From contig JAQGDQ010000028.1 in the NCBI GenBank assembly GCA_030141605.1, positions 567,501 through 627,500 on the forward strand: a stretch of DNA of 60,000 nucleotides. Direction: 5' to 3'. A model generated the notes under the pieces. It did no database searches. It was not told where the DNA came from and saw only the letters and a list, made by a program, of their open reading frames with translations. Below are positions 11,915 through 35,897 of the stretch, piece by piece (position 1 is the first letter of the stretch; the number at the start of each line of letters is the position of its first letter). This DNA comes from Tubiluchus corallicola (taxonomy: Eukaryota > Priapulida > Priapulimorpha > Priapulimorphida > Tubiluchidae). A program made the translations under genes and the position numbers.

Positions 11915-13140
11915 TGATGGACGTAATTTTAGGCGTCCATTCTCTAATCGATGCACGTCTGTTACTATTGCAATGGACTTGTTGGAACTTGGACATAGTT
12001 TGGGACGCAATGGACGTAAATTGAGCGTCCGTTTAGTAATGGACTTACGTTGGACGTAACTTCGACCACCCATTCTCTAAATTAAAGACCTCTTTTGATG
12101 GACGTGACTTACGTCCGTTTCAGTGGCGTTGTTAAAATTAGTGAAGGTGCTGGTTCAAAAAGTTTTCAGCCATTGTTTTAATGCTGTGTAAAATGAAACA
12201 AACATTATGTCATTTTAACGTTGTTTAGCAAAAAAACATACAAAAATTTATACATAAACTTGACAAAATTCTAAACGAAAATTTTTTGCTTATTAATGGC
12301 CTAAATTACAGCAGTTCAAGAATATGCCTGTACACAGTTTTTAAGCTCCTGGCAACTGACAGCAAACTGTGTGAGTGCCAGTATTTTCTCTGCCTGGCAG
12401 TGCAGCATACAGTGTGTTGTCTCAGACATGTGCACATGGCTTCAACAGCCAAACACACCACTGTGCTGAATTATGAAGGAAACAGTACTACCCTCTACAT
12501 GCTGCCTTTACATGCTCTGGTTCCGTACAAGTATAAAGTAAGAACTAAAGAAAAAACTCTTATTATATTGAATATCATCGATAATATTGAGTGAAAATAG
12601 GGGGTGCTGCAGTTCCACAGTACCTGTACACGAGCTGCCACTGGTCCATTTATAGTCTGTATTTTGATACCAGTGGGCATCCAATTGGTATGTGTATTTG
12701 AATGCAGTGGGCATCCATTTGGTATGTGTATTTGAATGCAGTGGACATCCATTTGGCAGGTGTATTTGAATGTGATGGTTGTAATTCCAAGCGTCCATCG
12801 CTAAATAATTTAAAGTAAATTGATGGACCTATGTAATTCTTGAGGTGGTGCGCTTAATGTTGAATGTCAGCTGGACGTTGAGTTTAAATGTGATAGACTC
12901 TACATCACATGCACAAATTTGTTTAGATTTTGTATGTAATTTTTATTTTGCCAGCGAATGTTGTGAATGTAATGTTTTGGATTTGGTATGCATAATTTTA
13001 GATGTCCATCTAATTAAGTCGTGTCCATTGAATTAGTGGCTGGACGTCCAAATTTATGTCCATCACATCCACTAAATTTTTAATGATTGGACATCCAACT
13101 TACATGCATCGTATATATATTACGTTCATCATGTCCATTC
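11915..13140. repeat. Cluster of TGGACGT / ACGTCCA (GGACRTCC-like) motifs, possible non-autonomous element
   Basis: At least fifteen copies of TGGACGT, ATGGAC, GTCCAT or the full palindrome-like GGACGTCC and GGACATCC occur in both orientations in about 1.2 kb, and they are rare outside it. Examples lie near 11920, 11935, 12005, 12023, 12050, 12100, 12120, 12790, 12870, 13005, 13041 and 13088. Such arrays of a short motif in alternating orientation are a known feature of subterminal regions of some DNA transposons. I could not define clean terminal inverted repeats or a target-site duplication, so the element boundaries are uncertain. Confidence 0.45.
12671..12772. repeat. 34-bp tandem repeat, three copies
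   Basis: Three head-to-tail copies of a 34-base unit beginning CAGTGGGCATCC and ending TTTGAATG, at 12671, 12705 and 12739, with a few substitutions. Each unit contains one GGCATCC/GGACATCC motif, so this array is part of the surrounding motif cluster. Confidence 0.92.
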
Positions 13141-13261
13141 ATTTAGGATTTGCCATTGTATTTACACAAATACCACTCTAGTGCAATTGATTCATCGCTA
13201 TTTGAGTGCTTGTTGCATAAAGTGTTGTTTGTTGGTATTAGGTGTAAACTAATTTGTTTGT

Positions 13262-14170
13262 TTAGAAGTTTTCTCTACCTGCAAAAGACAACATGTAGTT
13301 TTAAATGGATTATCTACTGAATGGACTCATGTTCATAGTGGTATTCCACAGGGAATGCCCAGCGGCCCTTATCTATTAGCATGTTTGTTGACGATGTCAA
13401 ATTATATAAGTAGGATCAAATCACAATTTGATTCTGATATGTTACAGATAGATCTCAACAGCATTGAATCTTGGTCTGATCAATACTTGCTTCAGCTCAA
13501 ACCTGTAAAAAGTGCTCTTTGCTCAGAGTTAGTCAGGCCAATGTTGATATCTCCTATGTTTTACATAATAGTTTGATACCTCAAGTTGATAAGGTCTAAG
13601 ATCTAGGCTAGAGTGTACATATCTAATTCACTGAAATTTAATGATCTTTTTGCTCATGTTATAAAGACTGCCAACCAAAGAAAATATTAGTTGGTCTTTA
13701 GAAGAACAACTGTATGCCATGATTCAACAGTTATGTGCGTATCTACAAGGGTCTAATTAAACCTTATCAAAAGTGGAGTATGCTGTTGTTGGTTTGGGCC
13801 CTGCAATATGTATCCTTTAAAGAAAAGGTGGAAAAAGTTCTAAGAAGATGTCTCTGTTTTGCCAGTGATCTTGATTTAAACAAGGTATGTTTACCTTATA
13901 GGAGATACGTGATACAATTGATCTTGTCAACGTGTTTGACAAGATAATGAGTGAACACAAAGTCTTGGATCCGAATGATTTATTTGAAAATCCTCATAAA
14001 GAGTTACATGGTCATGGGCAAAAATTACATGTTCAGCATTCATGTGCAAATAGAGGGAAACGCTTTCTGCTAAACATGTTGCGCATAAATGGAAACGCAT
14101 AGACAGGGATATTGTTAATGCCCCCAATGTTTGAGTCTTTCAAACAAGCACTGAGGAGAGTGTGTTGAAA
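13262..14170 (+). mobile_element. Decayed LINE reverse transcriptase, 3' half (CR1/jockey-like)
   Basis: Frame by frame the region follows a LINE reverse transcriptase in order. First comes RQHVVLNG..TEW and HSGIPQG (about 13300-13354). Next is the catalytic FVDD (about 13384-13395), then LQIDLNSIESWSDQYLLQLKP, then YKGLIKP, WALQYVSFKEKVEKVLRRC, LPYRRY, GDTIDLVNVFDKIMS and FESFKQALRR. About 20 residues normally present between GIPQG and F.DD are missing, and at least four frame changes or stops are needed to read it through. It is an old, non-functional copy. The order and spacing of motifs are seen directly; the clade assignment is inference. Confidence 0.8.
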
Positions 14171-16085
14171 GCATTTTTTGATGTGCGAGCAGTTTTATAG
14201 TTTTTCAAATAAGGATTCCCAATACACATAGAAAATAAAATTTATAATTATTCAGAAATATAAACTTGACAAAATATAATAAAATATTCTAGTAAAGGAT
14301 CATACAAATCTTTACAGAAGTCTGTACTACGGTATAGTTAATATTAGGTATTATCAGTACTTTACAATAAAAATATGCTCATTTGCTAAAAAGACAAGTA
14401 CACTTCGCACTATCATTGACCCGCTATTGTTTCATAGCATGCAACGTCTGATTCATTGGCAGTAGAAAGTTATCTATAGAAAATGCATTTGCACTATAGA
14501 AAGTTGAAGGTTGTGAAGGTAAATAAAAACAAGTGTTTCTCAATTATTAGTATAAACTGAAAATGCTTGAGTTCTCCCAGGTTGTGCGTGAGAGCATGAG
14601 TTCAGCATCATTTGAGGAAAGTGTGTGAGATTTGACAGGTCTGTAGTTATATCTTATTTTGCTACCTAATTTGGCGTTATTCAGTGAAATCGATTAAAAA
14701 TAACAGTAATGTCACAGTGTACAGAATTGAATCTAAGAGGGATCAAAAGTAAGCGAGAAATGTTTCATGTTTAAGACAAGTGAAATTACTCCTCGAAGAA
14801 TGTTTTTTCGGTTTAGACAGCCTTTAACTTACTGAACAAGATAGTAAATGAAGAAACATTTTGGCTTTAAATATGTTCTTCAATACTTACAAGTATCTTT
14901 GGTAATGAGATTAATAGTTTAAAGTATCACCCCAGAATCTTCAACATCTTTGTATCACACATTTTCTTGTACAGATTCAGAATTATGTACCACGAAGGCC
15001 AGCAATCAGCTAGAATTGGCAAAAACAGTTACGCAGATCATTACTCGAGATAAAGTGATCAGAAGTGATCATTAACAAAAATTTAAGAATGCTAAAGAAG
15101 AAAAGAAGAACACTGATGTGGAAAATTAAATGCAAAAAAAAATTAACTGCATTGGCCTTGCTCTGAAACCAATGAAGGTGGTATTTTTCAAGAGGGCAAG
15201 AGAAATGTAATGTAGGCTACTGACATGAACATATTTTGAACAAACCAGATTTGAGTGAAACATTTCTAGTAGGTTTACTGAAGGACAATCATTTCAGAGA
15301 GTAGTTCATAGCTGTCCATGGGCTGAACGTGTTATAGCAGAAGCCTAGGTATATAGTATTTAACTTATAGAACACTTAAACACAACATGTGACGTGAGCA
15401 GATTATCGTGGCTCAAAATCTACAGATTTAACACTTGCCTTGGGTTGTCAACAACACCAATGTCAAAATGATATTAGCTATTGTCTTTTGGTTGATACAA
15501 TTAATAGTTTACATTTTTATATAGTTCTATGTATACTGCATACTGGCATATAGGTGGTTGTGACATGACCTGAACCTATCTTACTACTCTTCTGTGTAAA
15601 TGCTAACCTTATGAGAAAGACAGACTTTGCCACAATTCTATCCGGTGGTAGTTGGTTGGTTGCTGCTTTTTTCTTCCAGCTTTTCGCTCTCGACAATAAA
15701 CACTCATTTTGCTTCTTATGCTCTTATGACTTCTCAAAGTGTAACATAGAACAATCCGTCATTATTTTGCCCAGAATTAGTTGTTACTGTTTAAGTACAA
15801 GACAATGACATAGTCAAAGAAAGTTGCACCCTTGTTAGGATAATCAAAAATACTGTTGAATAGTTGATTAGTTATGTTACACACATGTTTTATTAACAGC
15901 AACTTTTCTTATGCATTGGTTGTAAGAATTTTGAAAGCTGATGTCCAGTATTCAGCAGCAGCATCTGACCAGGTCAATGATAGATCTCGTCAATTAGCAG
16001 AGATCTGGCGTATGTCCTCTCTCTATGATGTAAACACCCAATAGCAGTATGAGTCATGAACTGCCCAGAAGAAATATTGATGCTG
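14171..16085. other. Intergenic, nothing recognised
   Basis: AT-rich sequence with no exon or repeat that I can support. Confidence 0.5.
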
Positions 16086-16128
16086 GGTCACCCATCTAAC
16101 TACTGACTAGGATCAGCATTACTCAACT
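16086..16128 (-). pseudogene. 5S rRNA internal-promoter-like sequence (5S fragment or 5S-derived SINE head)
   Basis: On the minus strand these 43 bases start AGTTGAGTAATG and end AGTTAGATGGGTGACC. They align without gaps to the eukaryotic 5S rRNA segment from box A to box C (AGTTAAGCAACG...AGTACTTGGATGGGTGACC), with most differences being transitions. The preceding GA also fits the GGAAGTTAAG context. Upstream 5S sequence and the 3' end are not recognisable. It is therefore either a 5S pseudogene fragment or the head of a 5S-derived SINE. Confidence 0.5.
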
Positions 16129-17256
16129 TCAACACAAAACTAATTAATTTACATTCTTACTATTGCCTTGATTTGGTTTTGTACGAAACTGTTTTGATTA
16201 AATCCTAAAGGAATGGAAAACTATTAAGTTTTATTCAAACAAACAAGTACAACATGTTTAAATTATTAAATCTAAAGATTTAATACTCGATCATCAAGGT
16301 TTGCAAGGAAAAAAATACATCAGAGCTGGCTGAAGGCCATCAAATGAATAAGACTTTTCAAAAATATTTGGTACCTGCAATTTAAATCAATTGAAAATTA
16401 ATTAGTTAAACAGCTCTATGTAATTAACTTATAACTACAATTTTTGTTTTGAACCAGTAGCATACTCTCTAATTATCCTACTAGCTTTCTATTCAATTGC
16501 ATCGTGTGAATGTGCAGTTTAGAACAATTTAAAATGAGTTAATTAAACAACTCTAATAATTATTGACCCAAGAACATCCTATTGTTCTAATTAATTAATT
16601 AATTAATAAGGGATTGTGACAAATTTTTTTGCCTTGAACTAAGGACATCCTGTCTAATCATCACACTAAATCTCAACTCATTTATTTCAACTAAACAGTT
16701 GAAAATGTTTGACTGTCAGAGTCAATGTGTGACTACATACCAGAAATTTTTCTAAGACCCGAGCTAATGCTTGGAAATTGATCTTTTTATGTGGTTTTAT
16801 ACTACTATGTCATATGTTTTGATTCAGCATATTTGCCTATAATATAAACTTACTAATGAAATGTAAATAGTAATTTGCATTTGTCTAGATTGTTTGTTGA
16901 AATGTATTTGGAGTGTAGATAATTATCATCAAATCAATTTCAGTGGGCACATGGTGTACAGCATCTTCCTAATGAAGCCTGAGGCAAATGAATTCTGCTT
17001 GTATTTATTGATTGTTGTTTTGCCTGTGTATGTAGACAGGTACCACTTCTCTTTCTGGCTTCTCCCACTGTAGTGATCTGTGTGATGTTTCAGCTCTTCA
17101 ATGTGAAATTATAGTTTTACCATCAAACATAGAAGATGCAGCTATTCAGCTGTTATCTTGTTTAATGGAGTGCTTTGAATTAAGCTGCATTGGAACTGAA
17201 ACTTAGTCAGTACCCTTGTAATTTCAGTATAGACATGGATGTAGAAGCAACGAGCC
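16129..17256. other. Upstream region of the coiled-coil gene
   Basis: AT-rich, with a short TTAA-rich run near 16590-16608. An acceptor-like AATTTCAG ends at 17226, so the first coding exon may be preceded by a 5' UTR intron and an unrecognised upstream exon. Confidence 0.4.
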
Positions 17257-29680
<12,424 letters not shown>

Positions 29681-31380
29681 TCTTTCGTAAATCAGTCAGC
29701 TGACCTTGTTTGGTAATCTCGTGATGATGTCTTTTATCTTTGTTATCTCTGTTGATTTTATCTTTGTTATCAGTATAGCAAAACTGGTACCATATCCAAG
29801 AGTTAAACCATGTAAAGTCTGGACTCAACGTTTTTCGTATGTATGGTAGAAATCATTCATTCATTTGAATATATTGATTGGTTCGGGACATATTGACTTC
29901 ACCTTAAAATTAAACTTAAAATTTTGTTCTCCTTTTAGCTGATTTTGATTGCTACAGTTGCTTTTTCCATAATTTTCTTACTGTGTGAAGCATCATGAGA
30001 TTTTTCTGCAGAAATTGAGTAAATTTGGTGTTACAAGTTTATTTTGTAGAAGAATTTGTTTACCAGTGCTGTAAAACTGAACTTGATTCAGCTAGCCTAA
30101 ATGGCTAATTGCTGAAGCGAATGTAGTACTTAGTCATTATTACTTTAGCATCTTCCTGTTTGCAATCATCTGCTAAGACTTGCATTTCTTCAAATGAACG
30201 AGAATTATTGTTAAGCCTGTTTGATCTTTTTACTTTACTGAGCACAAAAGTTGAACTTTTTTTAGAAAATCATTTCTTATTACATGCTTAACTGGATTCA
30301 TAAAATGTTCGTCGACTCAGTTGCAACTTTGCCATACTAATTAGAACATCACCTGTGGTGCTTGTTTAAATGTCACGTCTAACATGTATTTTGTAAGAGA
30401 AAGATTTGAGCATGTGCTTGAAAGATTGATCTTTCTTTTTGTGTCAAGGTATCTCCTTGTATAAGTTCTGCATGTTAGAGCGTAAAGATAAATATATTTA
30501 ACATTGTTCAGTTTGTAGTCATATTTTAGAACACGTGTATTATTCAGTATTCATTATCTCAGATGACAGCATTTGCTGTTTTGTTTTAAATTTGCATAAC
30601 CAAACATTCAATATACTTCTATAAGTTATTCATTCAATTATCATTGTTTTATAACTTATTTCATGGCATTCCAAACCAACTGTTACATTTTTTCTGCATC
30701 TTATTTTATTCATATTTATTGTTAGTCAGCTGTATGACAAAATTTGTTTTTTATTGTGATATTGTATTTGCAATAAGTTAGTCCTTGAGTTTTCAGTTTT
30801 AGTCTTTACATTACACTCTCAGTAGGAGTTGTTGTTGAATCTATTTTGTGTTTTTTGCTTGGTTTTGATACCGCTGGACATATGCAACTTGTCACTTCCT
30901 ATTTCGTGATGTAAAATCATTTTCTGAGATTGTAAATCAATTCTTCAGACAACTGGTAAACGTGCTCAGTAGTGTCCCAATGCAACACAATTTTCTTTGT
31001 CTTAAATTTGGTTATTGAAAATCATTTAGATTTACTAGCTTCATGTAGAATCTTAGAACTTCATATGTTAGCAGATTGTTGATTCGAACCTCTTTGTTGA
31101 CTTTTTTGCATTATTCAAAAAATATATTGTCTTCTCAGGTTAACCAAAGAACTTCCATTATCTTATTCCACTCATTTTAAGAATTTGTACGTGTAAAAAA
31201 TGTTTGTACTGACCTCAGCTTTTCTTTACTCAAAGACACCAGAGATCAATAGAAAGATAGAGAGCCAAATTTCTTTATTTACTCTTTAGTCTTTCAATTA
31301 TCCTATTCATGCTGAAAGCATTTACTTCATTTTCTAATTATCTTATTCATGACCCCTAGACTCTCCACTTCAGTGCATTA

Positions 31381-31482
31381 GCACATCTAAATGCGTTCTA
31401 GTTTGTGGTACCTTGCACATCTAAATGCGTTCTAGTTTGTGGTACCTTGCACATCTAAATGGCTTCTAGTTTGTAGCACCTT
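31381..31482. repeat. 34-bp tandem repeat, three copies
   Basis: Three copies of GCACATCTAAATGCG...GGTACCTT, starting at 31381, 31415 and 31449. The first two are identical and the third has a few changes, so the duplication is recent. It is unrelated in sequence to the 34-bp repeat at 12671. Confidence 0.95.
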
Positions 31483-34400
31483 ACCATTCCAAAATTTGGC
31501 AATCACAAAAAACTCAGCAGAAAACGTTTGAATAACCGAGTCTCTTTAATTGCATTGAGCGTAAATGTGCTGGACGCTTTAACTGACTGAGTGTAATTTC
31601 AATTCATTGCATGAAGTTTTGAATAGGTTTGTGTGATATTAAAGTTAGTTAAGGCAAACTTAGTAAGTAGAAAAGTATTTGGTTCAGGATTTGTGATATT
31701 TTTTCGCTGTATCTTTGACGAGGCAATGGTGGTGTGTTTCGTATAGTAGTGGAAAGATTCCATATCATTGCAATACTTACTATACCAAAGAAATATTTTT
31801 TTTTCAAAATTATATTTATTTACAGTACTAGTCATGTCTTGCAAGGCCTACCGAATCTGGATGTCTTACTTCAAACATTATGAATTTGTTATGTGACTTA
31901 TTTTTTGAAAACTGCTTCGCAATTTAGAATTTCATGTTTTAGTTCTGATAAAAGCTAGGGAACAATATTTTGTCAATTCATAGGCTAGCAAATTGTAACC
32001 TTACTGTTTCTTATAAATTGATTTTCATTGATGTTACTCATCTAGAAGTGCTGACAGTACAACATTTTGTGAGTGTGAAGGTAGATAGTACTACTTTTAG
32101 AAAAAAAACCATTTCTTTAAGTATTATTTTTGTTTTCCACATTCCAATTTTCTAGCAAATGTTGCATCTAAATTTATTGCTTCCTGTATAAAGTGAAGAA
32201 GTGTTGTGCTGAGTTTGTTAGTAATTTGATGAGAATTTATAATTTTTATTTTGCAAGTATTGAATGCCCACCCGGTGTTGTGTCAAAAAGCGTAATGTGA
32301 GTAATTATGCATTGTGATAACAAGTATTGTGTTGTAGATAGAAGAGGAAATGGTAGAAGCTAGTAAAATGTTCTGGAATCATGCACCTGTTTGTACTTCA
32401 TAATTCACATTCATATTCATATAAGTTATTCCAAACTATGGGTACAATTACGAGGTGAAACTAAGTAACTTTTCATTGTATGTTGCTGATTTTTTTATAA
32501 AATAATAATTATATAGTATTCTTTGTGGTCATTTCAATGAAAGTTCTTGTTTTGGGTCTGTATATTGTATTTACCTGGTCATATCTGGTATAACAGGTAA
32601 TGAAATAGGGTCAGATAAACATTTCATTGCCAGTTTGAGCAATTTAGAATCATAGTGTGAAGTGTGGAGTATAAAAAATTGAACATCTGTGTTGTGGATA
32701 CTAATTTCTATTCCAAATATGTGAAGTGTTATTATTACTTAACTGTTAAAATTTATCAATGTAGTACTAATGCTTGTTAAAGTTTGTGTGGTGTTCTATT
32801 GAATTTGAAAGCTACCTGTTAATTGGCTCTTATACCAAAATGTACCCAAATACGTCCTATTGCGTATGGACACATAATTAAATAAATTGTTAAACTGTTT
32901 TGGCAGACAAACTTGTTACAGTGTATTTTTGCATACAAAGGAAACTGGTAGTCACTGTACCAGAAAAATTTTACAATATTTTCTTTTGGGTATTAGTCCC
33001 CTATCGAAAATCAGTTGGCCTCTGTTAACAAAAATTACTCAAGGATGAGAGAGGTTGTACTCACATGTTCGTTCAATTTCTCATCTTAGAGGTTAGCGTT
33101 GATACCATCAAAACAATCTTCATGATCATCTAGAGTTATCTCCATCATTAAAAAACTTAAAATTCAATTGGATGCAACATTTATCTTTCATTAACAGACC
33201 AAAATATTTTACATTTGGTACTAAACCAAATTCTGTGCATCACACTAGATTGCAAATTGGCTTTGCTCAGTTAAACAACACCTAAACGATCACGGTTGTA
33301 AGGACATTAACGGTAATATTGTTTGTCATAGACGTACCTGTGTTATCGATTTTATCATGCTGAAGATGTCAAATGTTCGCTCTACAGCCCTTTGTTTGCA
33401 GTGAGCAGAAAGCAATTGTCGTGCAATATTGATAACTCGTTTCCTTTCAGAATCTATGAATCCATGGCATAAAATCTGTACCATGTTGTTTGGCAATGCA
33501 TTGCTTAATTATGATCAAAAATGTTCTTGTATTTAACTTAGTGCAAAATTTTATTCGTGCTAATAAAGGATTTTCTCTGGCTGACCACAATAACATTCAT
33601 TTTTCTTGCCTTTTATTTTAATCTATCTTGCATGTTCTTTCGTTACATTGACTTCATTCCCGGTTCTTGTTGCCGTATTAGTTTAACTTACACTGTGCTT
33701 TGTTTCAATGATGCTGTAAATATCTGAGGCCTATTATCAGCTTAATTGCTGTACGCCAAAGGTTATATTTTCATTTAAAAAATAAAAATATTTCATAAAA
33801 AACATGAACGTTCATTAAACACTGCGGTTGAATGCTCAAGCCCACAGTATATTTCATGTGTAGAAAAAATACTTATAATCAAATAACAATTGCATATCTA
33901 GCAATTGTTTATATTGTAAATACAAATAAAACTGTAGACTTCTGTTACGATTTAAAGACTTGTATTTTAGGCTTTTACAAATAAAACATGTTTCAATCAA
34001 TTTTCATTCTTAATCTCACATTTTGAATAATTTCATTTCCCATGAACGTAGCACACATTTTGCTACAGTTTTCTACACTTACAGAGTTTAGCACCAGTTA
34101 AATGATACCCAGTAAAATTTCAACAAGATTCATATAAATGGTACAGTTTCACGAAAACGTTGTGAAAATCTTCAACATTTTCCCGGAAACATTTGTCTGC
34201 AGAAACCAAAGTGCTACAAAATTTAATTTTCTGATCTTCAATAATAATTTACAGCGAATCAAAGTAAAAAAAACGTAAATGCAACATCGATGGAGAATTA
34301 CAATCTGCTGTGGAATTTTCAGCAAATTAAATTCACTGATACAACCAACAAGGTGGTACATAACTCACGAATAATAAACATTGTCAAATAAGAACACATG

Positions 34401-35517
34401 TAACAGACAGGTATGCTACCTACTCAAGTGTGTTATTTGCTAATCTCTTTAAAAAATAACTAGCCATTTTTTCACTTTTTACAAGTTTTAGTCTAAATCA
34501 CAGGCAGAGAATCCATTCATACAATGTTCATGACAAATGCCCATAACATATACAATAACTTTCTGTTTTACAGCAAAATAAATTATCACGGTTAAATATG
34601 GAGTTTAGCAACCCCTAATGACAGTATACAACAAAGCTTAGTATTTGACTTTTGTGCCTTTGCAAGAGCAGAAATCTTCAGTGTAGATACTAAAACAAAA
34701 GCAATTGAATAATGTCAAATACAAGTAATTTACAATATTAAATATACAACTATTAACCCATGAAAGCTCCCTAATATCAACTGGCCCCATTTCACACAGA
34801 AGTTGCAAGAAACAGGACATGTGGCTATTTTACATAGAAAGCACAAAAGTTTTTTATGTACATGCAGTTCGCGCCGGTGTTTTGGAATCAGATTTCTGCA
34901 ATTACATCATCCAGTTGCCATCATGAACAGCACAAATTTTTGACGAATGTTTAATGTTATAAAACATTAATGCTCATCGTCATCAGATGCACCCAATTAA
35001 TGAATTTCGGCATTCTTATATGAACAGTTAACAGACAATTATTTATTTGACGTTTATACTACAACCACCGCCATTACATTAATAAAATAAATAATATAAA
35101 ATGAATTCTATGAGAAATAAAAATTCCTCGCGAGGATGTAAGAGAAATGTAATAGCTTGACACCTACATTTGAAAGTTGCCATAGCAACTAACCTAATAC
35201 AATTTTATGAAAAACGATGTAGCAGATTTTCTCCTCGAATTGTCCTGTGTGAAATGAACCTTTAGAATTTCGCAAGGTGTGTTCAACCCGCTGAAACACA
35301 CGTACGGCTATGTTCAGACTATGAAAGTTATGCAAATAAACACATAAGATCATTTGTCTATGTAATAAATTTCATAAGAATTACAAGAAGGCTTCGTAGT
35401 AATGCTCATCTGAGTGTCTTTTTGTAACTTTTTAAAACCTAATGTAACTGCTTTCACTTATTGTTTGAAGTTACAATTTACAAACTTCACAACTAATATT
35501 CAGTCTAAGATGTAGGT

Positions 35518-35523
35518 TTTATT
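35518..35523 (-). terminator. Candidate poly(A) signal of XPO5
   Basis: AATAAA on the minus strand, about 375 bases after the XPO5 stop codon. It is the first canonical hexamer I noticed, but such hexamers are common in AT-rich DNA. Confidence 0.3.
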
Positions 35524-35897
35524 TAAGAACTACTAGCTCTCACCTCATGCCCTTTGAATGAACTTGTGCTCAGCTAAAAGCCTCTTGCTTGAATGTTGTC
35601 TTTGTTTCATCATGTTCGTATTTACAATGTAGTTTGCTTCCATGGCCAAAGAAAAACAAAAGACTAAAAAACAGAAGCCGCTGATCCCGCCACATCCACC
35701 GGTTTATCAGGATAAAATAAACACAATACGCAAACTTTGTAGCAGAGCTTAACCTAGTCAGCAGGTGCTGGTGGCTTGTTATGTATTTTGCATAAACTTG
35801 TCAACTCTGAATGGGGATCGCTAATATTTTGGCAAACCAAGTTTCTATATATAAATACCATAAAAGGTGTGATAACCATGGTAAACAATATCTGTTG

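Larger units (their letters stand above)
29681..35897. other. Convergent intergenic region / 3' UTRs
   Basis: No exon is recognised between the stop codons of the coiled-coil gene (+) and XPO5 (-). ATTAAA at 29909-29914 is a candidate poly(A) signal for the former; an AATAAA also occurs at 32881. The rest is AT-rich unique-looking sequence, apart from the tandem repeat at 31381. Confidence 0.45.

Noticed and set aside
12286-13036. Short plus and minus frames in the GGACGTCC motif cluster
   Set aside because: The minus frames repeat HSNTH and WMPT because of the 34-bp tandem repeat; no protein family signal.
15980-16012. GATCTCGTC...GAGATCTGG on the plus strand as part of a 5S gene
   Set aside because: It is on the opposite strand to the 5S-like segment at 16086-16128 and at the wrong distance; likely a chance inverted repeat of AGATCTC.
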